A DNA stretch of 64,000 nucleotides from Diospyros lotus (taxonomy: Eukaryota; Streptophyta; Magnoliopsida; Ericales; Ebenaceae): contig NC_068338.1 in the NCBI RefSeq assembly GCF_014633365.1, positions 48,929,716-48,993,715 of the forward strand, read 5' to 3'. The notes under the pieces were generated by a model. It searched no databases, had not been told where the DNA came from, and saw only the letters and a program-made list of their open reading frames with translations. How positions within the stretch are numbered: position 1 is the stretch's first letter; each line of letters starts with the position of its first letter. Below are positions 50,201-62,200 of the stretch, piece by piece. A program made the position numbers and the translations under genes.

Positions 50201-53200
50201 TGTTGAAGTCAAGCAGTCCAAAATTGGGACTCTGCTCATTGCCACCTTCAACTTATCAAAAGCCACCTCAGCCTCCTCTCCCCAATGAAAATTTCCTTTC
50301 TTCAACAATTCCGTGAGGCGCTTACTGGTGACTCCATAACCCCTCACAAACCTGTGGTAGTACCCTGTAAGTCCAAGGATTCCTCTAAGGGCCCTTAAGG
50401 TAGTGGGTTTGGGCCAATTCAGCATGGCCTCTACCTTCTTTGGGTTGGTACTGACCCCCTCCCCCGAGATCAGGTGTCCCAAGTACTCCACTTGAGTCTG
50501 CGCGGCGAATGCACACTTAGACCTTTTGATGTATAATTGATGGCATCTAAGGACTTCGAAGGTGGTTCTTAGGTGGGTAATGTGTTGGTCTAAGGTATGG
50601 CTATAAACAAGGATATCATCAAAGAATACAAGTATGAATTTTCTTAAGTAAGGTTCAAATATTTGGTTCATTAAAGATTGGAAGATAGTTGGAGCATTGG
50701 TGAGCCCAAATGGCATCACCAAGAAATCAAAATGGCCATGATGGGTTTGGAAGGTTGTTTTATGTATATCCTCGAGTTTCATTTTGATTTGGTGGTAGCC
50801 CAACCTTAGGTCAAGCTTTGAGAAAAATTTGGCTTAGTGTAGTTCATCCATTAGGTCTTCCACAAGGGGTATGTGAAATTTATTTTTGATGGTCGAGGCA
50901 TCGAGGCATTTAGTTGGCGGTAATCCACTCAAAAGCGCCAAGAACCATCTTTTTTCTTTACCAAAAGGACTAGTGAGGCAAAGGGGCTTTGGTTGGGTCT
51001 AATGAAGGATTGGTTCAACATTTCCTTCACCATTTTTTCAATTTCAGTCTTTTGGAGAGGTGCATAACGGTATGATCTCATATTGATTGGTTCAACATTT
51101 GGTTTGAGGTTAATTGCATGGTCTAAGATATGACTAGGAGGTAGGGTGTTTGGTTCCTCGAATAGGTCCCTAAATTCCATCAATAAGGGGCAGTGTCCTA
51201 ACCTGATCAGGACCTCCTAGTTGGCGGCTGACAATGAGTTGCAACTCTCCATAATCTTCCCCCTCATGCTTCTCTTCTACTTCTACAATCAAGAACATCT
51301 GCGTGAGCTAACTCCACTTGCTCTGTAGAACCCTCCTCAACCTCTTTCTTGTGATCATTTTGCAAGTAGCAACTTCCTTCCCACTTGTAAGAGTCATCCT
51401 CCTACCCCCTTTTTCAAATGATACTTCCATTTGGTTGAAGTCAAAACTTATAGGACTCACTCCCTTCATCCAATCTACCCCCAACACCACATCGCATCCT
51501 CCTAGTTGAAGCAACCTAAGATTTGCTTCAAACTTTTCCTCTTGCATTTCCCAAATGAATCCCAAGCAAGCTGAGTTGCTTATTACCCAGTTTCTATTAG
51601 CAACAGTGACACTTAAAGGTGGTGTACCCATAAGTGGACACTTGAGTCGCCTGGCAGTGCTCTCGTCTAGGAAGTTGTGAGTGCTTCCACTGTCAATAAG
51701 GATTAGCAGACTGTCCTCTTCCACCTTACCCTCTACTTTGATTATTTTGTTGTTGGCGATCCCCTTGAGTGCATTAAGGGATATCTTTCCGTTGTCCTCT
51801 ACTCCATCTTCATTGATTCCTTCCCCCTCCTCTCCTTCTCCGTCTTCTACTTCTTCTTCTCCTCTGCCTTCTAATAACAGCAACTGACGTTTGCATTGGT
51901 GCCCCAAAAAGTATCTATCTCCACATCTATAACATGCTCTGGGTTGCCTCCTAGGCTCGTTAGGTCTCCCACCAAAATTGGAACCACCAAAATTCCTTCC
52001 CCCAGCATTACCTCTAACCAGCTCCTTGACCCCCTTGTTGCTCCCACCTTGTTGCCAATTCCCTATGTGTACAGCCTTCTGCTACTGTACCTTCTACTTC
52101 TTTAACAGTGCCTCCACCACCATCTCTTGCAACTTGGCACTCTCAACTACCTGCTCAACCGTTCTTGGCCTGATCATCTTCACCACAGGCCTCAAATCTT
52201 CGCTTAGGCCAGCCACTGAGGAAGCTAAAAACAAAATATGCCTCCGTTAGGTGAGGATCATGACTACTCATCAATGATCTCAGTTCTTCAAAGCTCCTTA
52301 AGTATGACCCCACGTCACCCACCTGCCTCAGCTTGTTGAACTCTTCGATAGTATCCGACATGCTCCTCTCTCCAAATCTCTCACACAACCTTTCAGAGAA
52401 CTCTCTCCAGGTATAGTTCTCCCTTGCTCAAGTCCACCCTTGAAACCATGCATCCACCCCATCATCAAAGTAGGCAACAGCCAAAGCAACTCTTCTTTCC
52501 ATTGGCACATTGTACCACTCAAACAATTGCTCACACTTTTTAACCCACCATCTAGGATTAGTCCCTTCAAACACGGGTATCTCCATTCGAGGCATGGGTG
52601 TTAGGATACATTTATTCTAGATTAGGGCTTGTAATGTGAGGGAAATATCATGTTGTAATTCTGTTTCTGTGTTTCTAGAAAGGGTTTTGTTGTCATTTCT
52701 AGGACTGATCGAGTTTGTTGTAACTGCCATTTTGGGCAATCGGTCAGGAAGGTTCTCCCGCCCCCTATGACTTATAAATAGGGGCCGAGAGGTAAGCTTT
52801 GGTGCGGGCTTTTCTTTGGTGAGTTTGCAATTTGTCTTGGGCAAGAATGTGTAGTAAGAAGGAGTGTATATCTTTCTTGTATACAACTCTATATAGCTTT
52901 CAGGTTTATGGGCTAGGGGAGAGTTGGGTTTTGTGGCACATGTAATCGTGTATTGGTATTCAAGATAGTGGAGAAAGCAAGGGCAAAGTCAATTTGGATG
53001 TGGGTCTTTAATTGAGACCGAACCAGGATAACCCTTACGATTTTATGATTTTGAAGTTGAATCGCACTCGATTTTACAATTTTAACAACCTTAGTGTTGT
53101 GTGAAGTTCTTGATTGTTTTCTTGATTGAATTCTGATTCCTATTAGTTGCGGATGAGAGAGAGGTTGCTTATTGTGATTGAGGGATTGAGTGATCATAAA

Positions 53201-56200
53201 TAGGGTGAGATCTACGTTAACAATGGGAAACTCCTGTGGTGGTGGAATAGCCCAGTCCTCACGACCTCCTCCTATCAATGTTTCAGTGTCATCACCCTGC
53301 TCAACATCAATCTCATGGGCTCAGTTTTCTTGATTCACTCTTTCATTCTGTAAAATGGGATCGTTCCTCTCTATATGGGGAAAGTCGGGAGACATCCTTA
53401 CTTGGTTTTACCGAGTAAACATCAACATGAATTGTTGAAGTTGATTACCCATCTCCTCCCTCATCTGGTTGATATCGACTCTCATTCGATTAAGTCCCCC
53501 TTCCAGCTTGAGATCAACTGTCATGATTGCATCATGGTTTTTTTGGTTGCTAATGTCCAATCGGTCCACCCGATCCTGGAATTCACCCACAGCCGAACTG
53601 AGTTGTTGGAACTGAGACTCCATGTTCTTCATGCAAGTCCCTTCAGCCATCTCTTACGCCTATAACACACCTTGCTGAATCAAGGCTCTGATACCAAATA
53701 TCACGGCAGTGCTGTGACAATTAGCAGCTCTCCTAATTCAACGAGAATCAGAAGAGTGTGCTGGAACAAAGAAGAAGAACGAAGAGGGAAATGTAGAGAA
53801 AGAGAGGAAGAGAAGTAGGAGGGAGAGTATCTGAGTTTTTGATTGAATTTTCCGATACCGTTACAAAAGAAGGAACAAGCATATATAGCTTCTTCTGTGG
53901 GTGCTGCCACAACAGATCACACCACCTCTAACCAACTAATTTGTCCTATTCTAGCATCTGGACACCTGGCAAAACTGCCTTAACAAACTATCCAGCTGGA
54001 AAAGAAATACAAGCAAGGGAATAAAATACTTGGGCAATACAAAATAGGTAGTATCCGAATCTAAACACGAAATTTAGCTGCAAAATTTAGATTTCTCCCC
54101 TGTCTCGTGACATAGAGTTTGTTGTTGACTACAAGAGAAGGAAGTTATTGCAGCAGAGGATTTAGCTAGACAATCCTCAAGGCTCAAAACAGCCAACATT
54201 GAAGATGATGTGATGAGGGAAACACATGTAAACAGAGATTGTGTTCCATCACTAGCTTTTCTTGTGGTAACTGGTCAGATGTGTGAATTTCAAAATGATC
54301 ATCATTTGAAGGCTTTATGTTTGCAGGTTTCAACTGCTAACTATGCCAGGGAGTAGCTGAATTCATTAAAGGCACTTGGCGTGGACATATTGACAGGTTT
54401 TGGCACCAGACTAGGTCCTCAGACCATGAGTACCAACAATCATGATTGGATAGCTATTGGGACTTTTGCCCAAAGAGTTGTAATAAACCCAAGGACAATT
54501 GTTGATTACGCCTTGGAGGAAGATGCAACTCTGATCACTTCATGTTCCAGTAGATGAGAACATAAGAGCGAAGAGGAACAGGCCTAGAAGGAGAAAGAAC
54601 GAAAAGAATGATGAACCAAATGGTGTAAGCTGGGATTTGATGAAGAACAGTGGCGGCCAGTCGCTGTAAGTTCTTCGAGACAATAACTCTCTCAAGAAAT
54701 GGGGGAATTGTGTCAGATCTTAGGAGATCTAATCGGTGCCCTCTAGAATTCTGGGGAAAATTCCAGTGAATTGGAGAAACAGAGAAAAGGGAGAGGAGAA
54801 CAAAGAACACGGAAGTAATTCCGAGAGAGAGAAAGATAGAAATGAGAGGGAATTGAGAGAATGAAATTCAATTCAATATCCAGATGCCTTTCCATGCGTG
54901 TGGGGCGTCAATTTATACCCTCACTCCCGCTTACAAATGTTCTCGCTCAAACAAAGCACATGCCTAACTACTTTCTGTTTTATTCCCTTCCTAATACTTC
55001 TCCACTTGCATTCTTACATTTACGTGAGTACCCTTCTAAGTATTGCCGGTACATAACAATACCCTCCCTTTGAGATATTTCTTGTCCTCAAAAAATGGTT
55101 AGGAGGTTGGCTGCTCTCGGGAACTGAGTTAGAAGGTCCGGAAGATACTCCCACGTGTTATCATCCTTATGTTTGTTGAACCATTGCACCAATACTTGTA
55201 GGATAGGTGCTCCTTGCTGATAGATCACTCGTTTCTCTAAGACAGCAGTTGGTTCTGGTGCTGCACTGGTCTCTCCTACGTCCAGAGGTAGTTGGGGATT
55301 CATCGATTGCCCCCCTATTGCTTTCTTTAGGAGTGACACATGGAAAACTAGGTGTATCTGTGTATTCTCTGGTAGTTGGAATTTGTAGGCCACCCTGCCA
55401 ATCTTGCCTAGAATAGGAAATGGACCGAAATACCTTAGGCTCAGTTTGGAGATGGGGCCTTTAGCTAGGGACTCTAGGTGAGGGCCCTTCAATTTCAAGT
55501 ATACTTCCTCTCCTACTTCAAATTCCCTGTCAATCCTTCCTCGGTCAGCCAACTGTTTCATGCGATTTTGGGCCATGGTTAGGTCCTTTTTTAGCTACTG
55601 GAGGACCTGTTGTCTCCGTTGTAAGTGTTCATCTACTGCCGCCACACTGGCAAGTCCTGGTAGAGCTGGTAATAGGGGTGGCCGATACTCGAAAAGAGCC
55701 TTGAAAGGGGACATTCGGATGGTACTGTGGTGGCTGGAATTATACCACCATTTCGCCACCGAGAGCCATTTGTGCCAGCTTTTTGGATTCACAAAACACA
55801 AATATCTAAGATAGGTCTCCAAACATTGGTTGACCCTTTCCGTTTGCCCATCTGTTTGAGGATGATAGGCAGTGGAGAGGTTCAACTTGGGCCCTAAAGA
55901 TTTCCACAAGGTCTGCCATAGAAGGCTAGTGAATATTTTATCCCGGTCAGATATAATAAGTCTTTGGGACCCTATGCAACTTCACCACCTGGTCTAGTAA
56001 AATCTAAGCCACTTCTTGGGCAGTGTAAGGGTGAGTTAGGCTGAGGAAGTGACCGAATTTTGTGAACCTGTCTTTCACCACGAGGATGCAGTCTCTACCT
56101 TCCGACTTGGGCAACCCTTCTATAAAATCCATCGATACACTCTCCCATGCTTGGTTGGGTATGGGAAGTGGTTGTAATAATCCCGAGTAGGCTACCGTCT

Positions 56201-59200
56201 CATGTTTACATCTCTTGCATACATCACATGCTAAAACCGACTGCATTACTTCCTCTTTGAGTTTAGGCCAACAAAATAATTATTTTACCTTGTGGTAGGT
56301 ATTCTGTACTCCCAAGTGTCCCCCCATGGGAGACTCATGCAATGCCTGGAATATCTTCTTCTTCAACTCATCATTGTCTCCTATTACAAGTCAGCCTTTG
56401 TACCTGATCACCCCATTCTCGTAGGTATATCCCGATTTACTCCCTGGCTTCACAATCAGTTGTTCTAGGAGACCCCTGAGTCGTGCATCCCCTTCATAAC
56501 TCCTCATTACTTCCTTGCACCAATTAGGTACTACTGTGGTAATAGAAGTTGCCAAACCCTCCTCCATGCATCGAGACAGTGCATCGGCTGCAATGTTTTC
56601 CTTACCCTTCTAGTACTGAATGACATAGTCTAATCCCATAAGTTTGGTCATACCTTTCTTTTGTAGATGGGTGTGGAGTTTTTACTGCAACAAAAATTTC
56701 AAGCTTCCATTGTCTGTTTTAATGATGAACCTCTTCCCTTCTAGATAATGCCTCCACTTATCCACTACATATAGCACTGCCAATAGCTCCTTCTCATAGA
56801 TGCTAAGGCCTACGTGTCTGGGTGCCAGGGCCTGACTTATAAAAGCAATAGGCCTCCCTTCCTGCATAAGGACAACCCCTATTCCCACTCCACTTGCGTT
56901 CGTTTCCACCACAAAAGTCTTGTCAAAATCAAGGGGACTTAGCACCGGTGCTTCACTCATTGATCTCTTCAGCAACTCAAACGCCTCCTCAGCCTCTAGT
57001 CCCCATACAAAACTGTCTTTTTTAAGAAAATCGGTCAATGGTATGTTGATTCCTCCATACCCCTTTACAAATCTTATGTAGTAGCCCGTTAGTCCTAGAA
57101 ATCCCCTCAAGGCCTTAAGGAATGTAGGCCTGGGCCAATTGTTCATTGTTGCCACTTTGTTGGGGTCGATGTTCACCCATTGCCCAGATATGATATAACC
57201 CAAATATTCCACCTGATTTTGGGCAAATGCACACTTTGACCTCTTAATATACAACCCATTGAATTTGAGAATCTCAAGGTCATCCTTAGGTGTTTTAGGT
57301 GAAGGTCAAAGGTGGGACTATACACCAAAATGTCGTCAAAGAAAACGAGTATGAAGTCTCGTAGGTGGGGTTCGAAAATCTGGTTCATAAGTGATTGAAA
57401 GGTGGCTGGGGCATTTGTTAGTCCGAATGGCATTACAAGAAATTCGTAGTGGCCATGGTGGGTTCGGAAGGCGGTTTTATGTGCATCAAGGGGGTTCGTT
57501 CGAATTTGATGATAGCTGGATCTTAGGTCGAGCTTAGTGAAGATGGTGGCATGTTTCAATTCATCTAGCAAGTCCTCAATGAGGAGAATTGGGAACTTGT
57601 CTTTGATGGTAGCTTCATTCAATTGGCGGTAGTCAATGCAAAACCATCATATACCATCTTTTTTTTTAACTAACAATACGAGGGAAGCAAAGGGGTTGTG
57701 GCTAGGTCTTATGAAGGATTTTTGAAGCATTTCTCTAACCAAATTTTCTATTACTGTTTTTTGGCTAGGAGGATATTGGTAGGCGCGTATATTGATTGGT
57801 TCAGTGTGGGGTTTTAGGTGGATGGTGTGGTCTACAGGTCGGGTTGGGGGTAGACATTCCGGTTCTGCAAACAAATTCTCAAACTCAGTGAGTAGTATAT
57901 TAAGAAGGTCAGTTTGGTGTACCTCTAACTTGGTTTGAGGGAGGGTGCTAACCGTCAACATGAATTCTCCCTCTGCCTCCAACTCCTCATTCTTTCTGTC
58001 AGTAGCTTGGATTGAAAATAGCTGAGCTACCTAATTCATCTTTTGTTTGAACATCTTTTGTAGTCTCCTTCCTATTATCATTTTGCAAACCCCCCATTCC
58101 TTGCTTCGTTAGTGTCATCGGTTTTCCCTCCTTCTCAAACTTCACCTCCATCTTGATGAAATCGAAACAAATTGGATTGACTTGTTTCATCCAATTCACC
58201 CCTAATACCACATCGCAACCCCCTAGTTTAAGAAGCCTCAAATTAGCTTCAAACCCTTCTCCTTGCATTTCCCAACAAAATCCAACACATGCTGATTTGC
58301 TGATGACCTTACTGCCATTTGCTACAGTCACTGACAATGGCTGAGTCTGCATCAAGGGGCACTTCAGCCTTTTGGCTGTTCCTTCGTCCAAGAAACTGCA
58401 GGTGCTCCCACTGTCGATGAGGACCATTAACCTACTGTCCTCTACTCTTCCCTCCACCTTTATGATTTTGCTATTTGTCAACCCTTTCAGAGAATGCAGG
58501 GAGATCTCTCTGCTGCCCTCTTCCTCTTCTCCTTGCAGTTGGGGACCTTCCTCCTCTGCTTCCGCCATTTCCTCTTCTTCCCCTTCTAGTAGCAGGAGCT
58601 GCTTCCTACAAGTGGCTGGGAAAATACTTCTCCCCACACTTGAAATAGAGGCTAGCCTGTCTCCTCTGCTCCATAATCCTTTCATATTGGTTAGCCGATG
58701 CAAGCAGAGCTAAATTTTTTCCCCATAGTAATCCTCTTCCGGCCTCCCTGCTATAGTTCCTTCCGGGAGGCTAGTTTCCTTGAGCCACTCCTTTCGCCAC
58801 AATTCGTTGTTTCCTCATTAGTGCCTCCACCGTCTACTCCTGGAGTCTAGCGCTATCAACAGCATGTTTAAGGGTCCTAAGGTGGAGGGAGCACCTTTAC
58901 CATTGGCCTTAGCTCCTCGTTCAAGCCACTTAAGAAGCTTGAAACAAAGTAAGTTTCCGTCAAGTAGGGGTTGTGATTGAGCATTAAGGCCTTGAGTTCC
59001 TCAAACCGTAGCTAGTAGTCCAGCACTGACCCTACCTGTTTGAGTTTTTTGAACTCCTTTACCACATCAGATAGGCCTCGATCCCCAAATCTCTCACACA
59101 GCTCCTCCCAGCGACACTCATCTCTGACTTTAGACCATCCCCGGTACCACGCATCACCAATATCATTAAGATACGCAGCCAACACCGTCACCTTCTGTCT

Positions 59201-62200
59201 CTCGGCCACTCCATACCATTCAAACGCTCGTTCACATCTTCTGATCCACCAACACGGGTTGAGACCATCGAACAACGGAATTTCCAATGGAGGCAGGGGC
59301 ATACCTGATTGGTTACGGCCAGCCTGCCTTCTCCATCCCAATTCAGCACTATCCTCGTCGCCTTCAAGGGTTTCTGGCGGTCTCTAATTCATGCCCTGTC
59401 CTTGCGCCATCGGTTCCATTCACCCGAGTAGTATGAGATCCATTCTCTCCCTTGGAGGGAACTCAGGTGAGAGATTCATCTGGTTCTGCCTCGCGAACAT
59501 CACCACGAACGTCTGCATTTGTTCCCTTAGCTGGACCCCCAAGTCATCACAGATCTGCGTGACTGTTGCCTCTAATTTTCAATCAACCGCCAGAATGGCC
59601 TCATGATTCTGGTTGGATCCCAATTCTAGTTGATCCACTCGACCCTGGAGATCATTCACCGTGGATCCAAACTGTTGTACTTGCATCTCCAAACTCTTCA
59701 TTCTGGTACTGTCCGCCATTACCACCGCAGCCCAAGAGTTGCTCCGATACCAATTTGTCAGATCTTAGGAAATCTTATCGGTGCCCTATAGAATTCTGGG
59801 GAGAATTCAAGCGAATTGGGGAAACAGAGAAAAGGGAGAGGAAAACAAAGAACACAGAAGTAATTCCGAGAGAGAGATAGAAATGAGAGGGAATTGTGAG
59901 AATGAAATTCAATTCAATATCCAGATACCTTTCCATGCATGTGGGGCGTCAATTTATACCCTCACTCCCGCTTACAAATGTTCCTGCTCAAACAAAGCAC
60001 ATGCCTAACTACTTTCTATTTTATTCCCTTCCTAACACTTCTCCACTTGCATTCTTACATTTACGTGAGTACCCTTCTATGTATTGCTAGTACATAACAA
60101 ATTGTCATGACCCAAGGATATATTAGGAATTATCGAATACATGTATTTTCTTTTTGTTGTACTTTGCTGCTAAACTGTTTGTACCTTTCAATTATATTGT
60201 AACTGAAAGGAGAGAATAGGCTATGGTAGGTAGAGAATGCATAAAGTTGAATGATATTTCAATCTCAAGTTTCCCTCTCATCAATTCTCTCTCAATTTCC
60301 TCTTTGATTTCCCTATTCTTCCCTCTCAATTCTCTGTTCTCTCCCTCGATCACTTTTGTTACCTCTTAACCCTGTCTGTTATCCCTCTCTTTCTGCTCTA
60401 ATTCTATCCATCTTGTTGTTCTATCTTTACCGATTTCTCCCTAATTCCATTCTTACCCTAGGTTAACCCTAAATACATGACAGTCAGGAATGGGTTATAA
60501 TCCCATGCCTGCCTAAGCATGTTCATTTGTCATCTTATATAAATTCCCATGTTGCCTTTAAAAATGTCATGCATATCATCTTACCAATAAAGCCCTTAGG
60601 CTAAATTTAGTTGTGGAATAATTTTGTTGGGGAAAATTAAACTTATGGGTTAATTATGGAATTACATAAATAACAGGATAATAGTTTTTGTAGTAACATT
60701 AGTCATCAGGGGTAGTTTGTAAAGTTAAAACTTCTGGTAGTTTGGATAAGATTATTTATACTGTCTGGCTAGGTTGGAGGTAAGGAATGTGATTAAAGAA
60801 CGGGAATAATTTGGCCATTAGATTTGGGAGGGAGATAATCAGGAATCTCTTCATTGGTAATAATAACACCACCTTCTGGGTATTAAATGTCCACAATTTT
60901 GAAGGATTAGCCATCTAGTTTGGACTCTAGTCCAACTCATTTAACATGGCAAGCCCACAGGATGAAAAGTCCAATATTATTGCCTATATGCCCAAAACAA
61001 AAATAGCCTTGGGTTTTCTAGAAAATTAAGCGTCTTCGGACCTCCCCTCTCTAATCCTAAGAAAGAGTCCCTTTCAGGGAAAGACTGATGAACCTTCCAA
61101 CATCTGTTTCTCTCTCCACCAACAAGAAAGAGTCTTTTTTCTTGCTAATTTGGAAAGACTTACAATCAACTGACCTCCTTTCAAATTTTTGTTGCAAATG
61201 TGTTCCTCTGTAAAAGCAATTGGTGAGGTCGCAAAGGTCACAATAATGGCTTTCCCAACTCTTTAGAGTAAGAGGATAATTGGAAGTTCGGGACCAACTT
61301 AACAAAATTGTCTTTGCCACATAATTTCACATTGAAATCCATTATCATGATTCATGAGTTGGAAACTTATATGATGTTAGCGCTTGTCACAACTGAATAT
61401 GATAATAAGATCATGCAATTTAAGATACCTAAGAATGCAAGTGTATCGAGAAATATGAGGTCTACATACATTCTTCCTCCACACTAGTTGTAGAAGAATT
61501 TTTGGATTGGCAGCAATTGATTTCGAAGGACATCCTGGAGCCCTGTAGTGTTATGGAGATACTCATTAAAGCAACTGGCACTGTGGATATAAGACACTCT
61601 CGGCAGGGAAATATGCTACTTCTGTGGATATAACAAGTAAACACTATGCAAAACGGTCAAAAATGTATAACCAGTGAGTGTGAACGGGGGAGAGAAAAAT
61701 CTCCACAACACAGCTAGAACAGCCTAGCATGCTCCCTAGAGAAAGTCTCAAAACACTGAAATTAGTTGGTATGAGTTATCCAAATTAATATGCCACACCA
61801 TTATTAAGTTGTGCAATGCACAAGTCATTTAAGTCCAAATCTAGATCCCAATCAAAGATCCTCAACATCGTTTCTTGAGTTTTGCAAACACAGCTAGATC
61901 ACATTGCATATCGACGTTAACAAAAACAAATAAGTTAACAGCCCATAATTTAGAAGCAACAGTTATAAACCAAATCCAGGCGGCTTCGCACGCCCTTCAA
62001 TTGCATCGTTTGAATTGCATAGAACATATTTTATCACATCTCAAAAACATCAAAAAAGAAAATAAATAGAAAAAAGAACATAACCACAACCAACACTCCA
62101 ATCCGATCATATACAATCAACTCTGCAACTCAAGATTGAACTCAAGAACCGACACCATACTAACGTAATTAAAGTGCAAGTAGCACTGGAAGCCCCTTGA

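Larger units (their letters stand above)
48645..54112 (-). mobile_element. Ty3/gypsy retrotransposon B, nested in A
   Basis: LTRs at 48645-49053 and 53713-54112 are bounded TGTGACAATTAG...CTCGTGACA on the + strand. The primer-binding site (53684-53696) next to the right LTR shows - orientation. Order on the - strand is gag, protease, reverse transcriptase, RNase H, integrase, the Ty3/gypsy order. All frames are broken, the end of the integrase region is deleted and a solo LTR interrupts gag. No 5-bp target duplication is visible (TGTGT on the left, TAGAG on the right). Confidence 0.88.
54711..60099 (-). mobile_element. Ty3/gypsy chromovirus C, nested at the LTR edge of A
   Basis: LTRs at 54711-55058 and 59756-60099 begin TGTCAGATCTTAGG and end TACATAACA. 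A perfect 5-bp duplication AATTG flanks it (54706-54710 and 60100-60104). The primer-binding site lies beside the right LTR, so orientation is - (sense with SCYL2). It holds gag, protease, reverse transcriptase/RNase H, integrase and a chromodomain-like end, all with scattered stops. By eye the LTRs differ at about 20 of 344 positions plus one 4-base indel, so it is the youngest-looking layer. The 5.4-kb size, tRNA-Met priming and chromodomain suggest a Reina-like chromovirus (inference). Confidence 0.92.
47212..60482 (+). mobile_element. Outer LTR retrotransposon A, host to further insertions
   Basis: LTRs at 47212-47526 and 60103-60482 begin TGTCATGACCC and end ACATGACA. The element is flanked by a perfect 5-bp target duplication GTCAG (47207-47211 and 60483-60487). 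A primer-binding site TGGTATCAGAGCC (initiator tRNA-Met type) follows the left LTR and a purine-rich AAGAAATGGGGGAAT precedes the right LTR, fixing + orientation, antisense to the SCYL2 gene. After removing elements B and C only about 1.7 kb of interior remains: a decayed gag start and unrecognised sequence. It is therefore non-autonomous. The LTRs differ by several indels, including a block near 60190 that is absent from the left LTR, so it is the oldest layer. Confidence 0.9.

Noticed and set aside
51318..52250. Several + strand frames across element B, and similar ones across element C (58153-59880)
   Set aside because: They are complements of the retroelement gag and protease frames, rich in Ser/Pro/Leu as expected from the opposite strand.
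61057..61320. 87-codon - strand frame in SCYL2 intron 1
   Set aside because: Not conserved with anything I know, and it is not needed to keep the SCYL2 reading phase.
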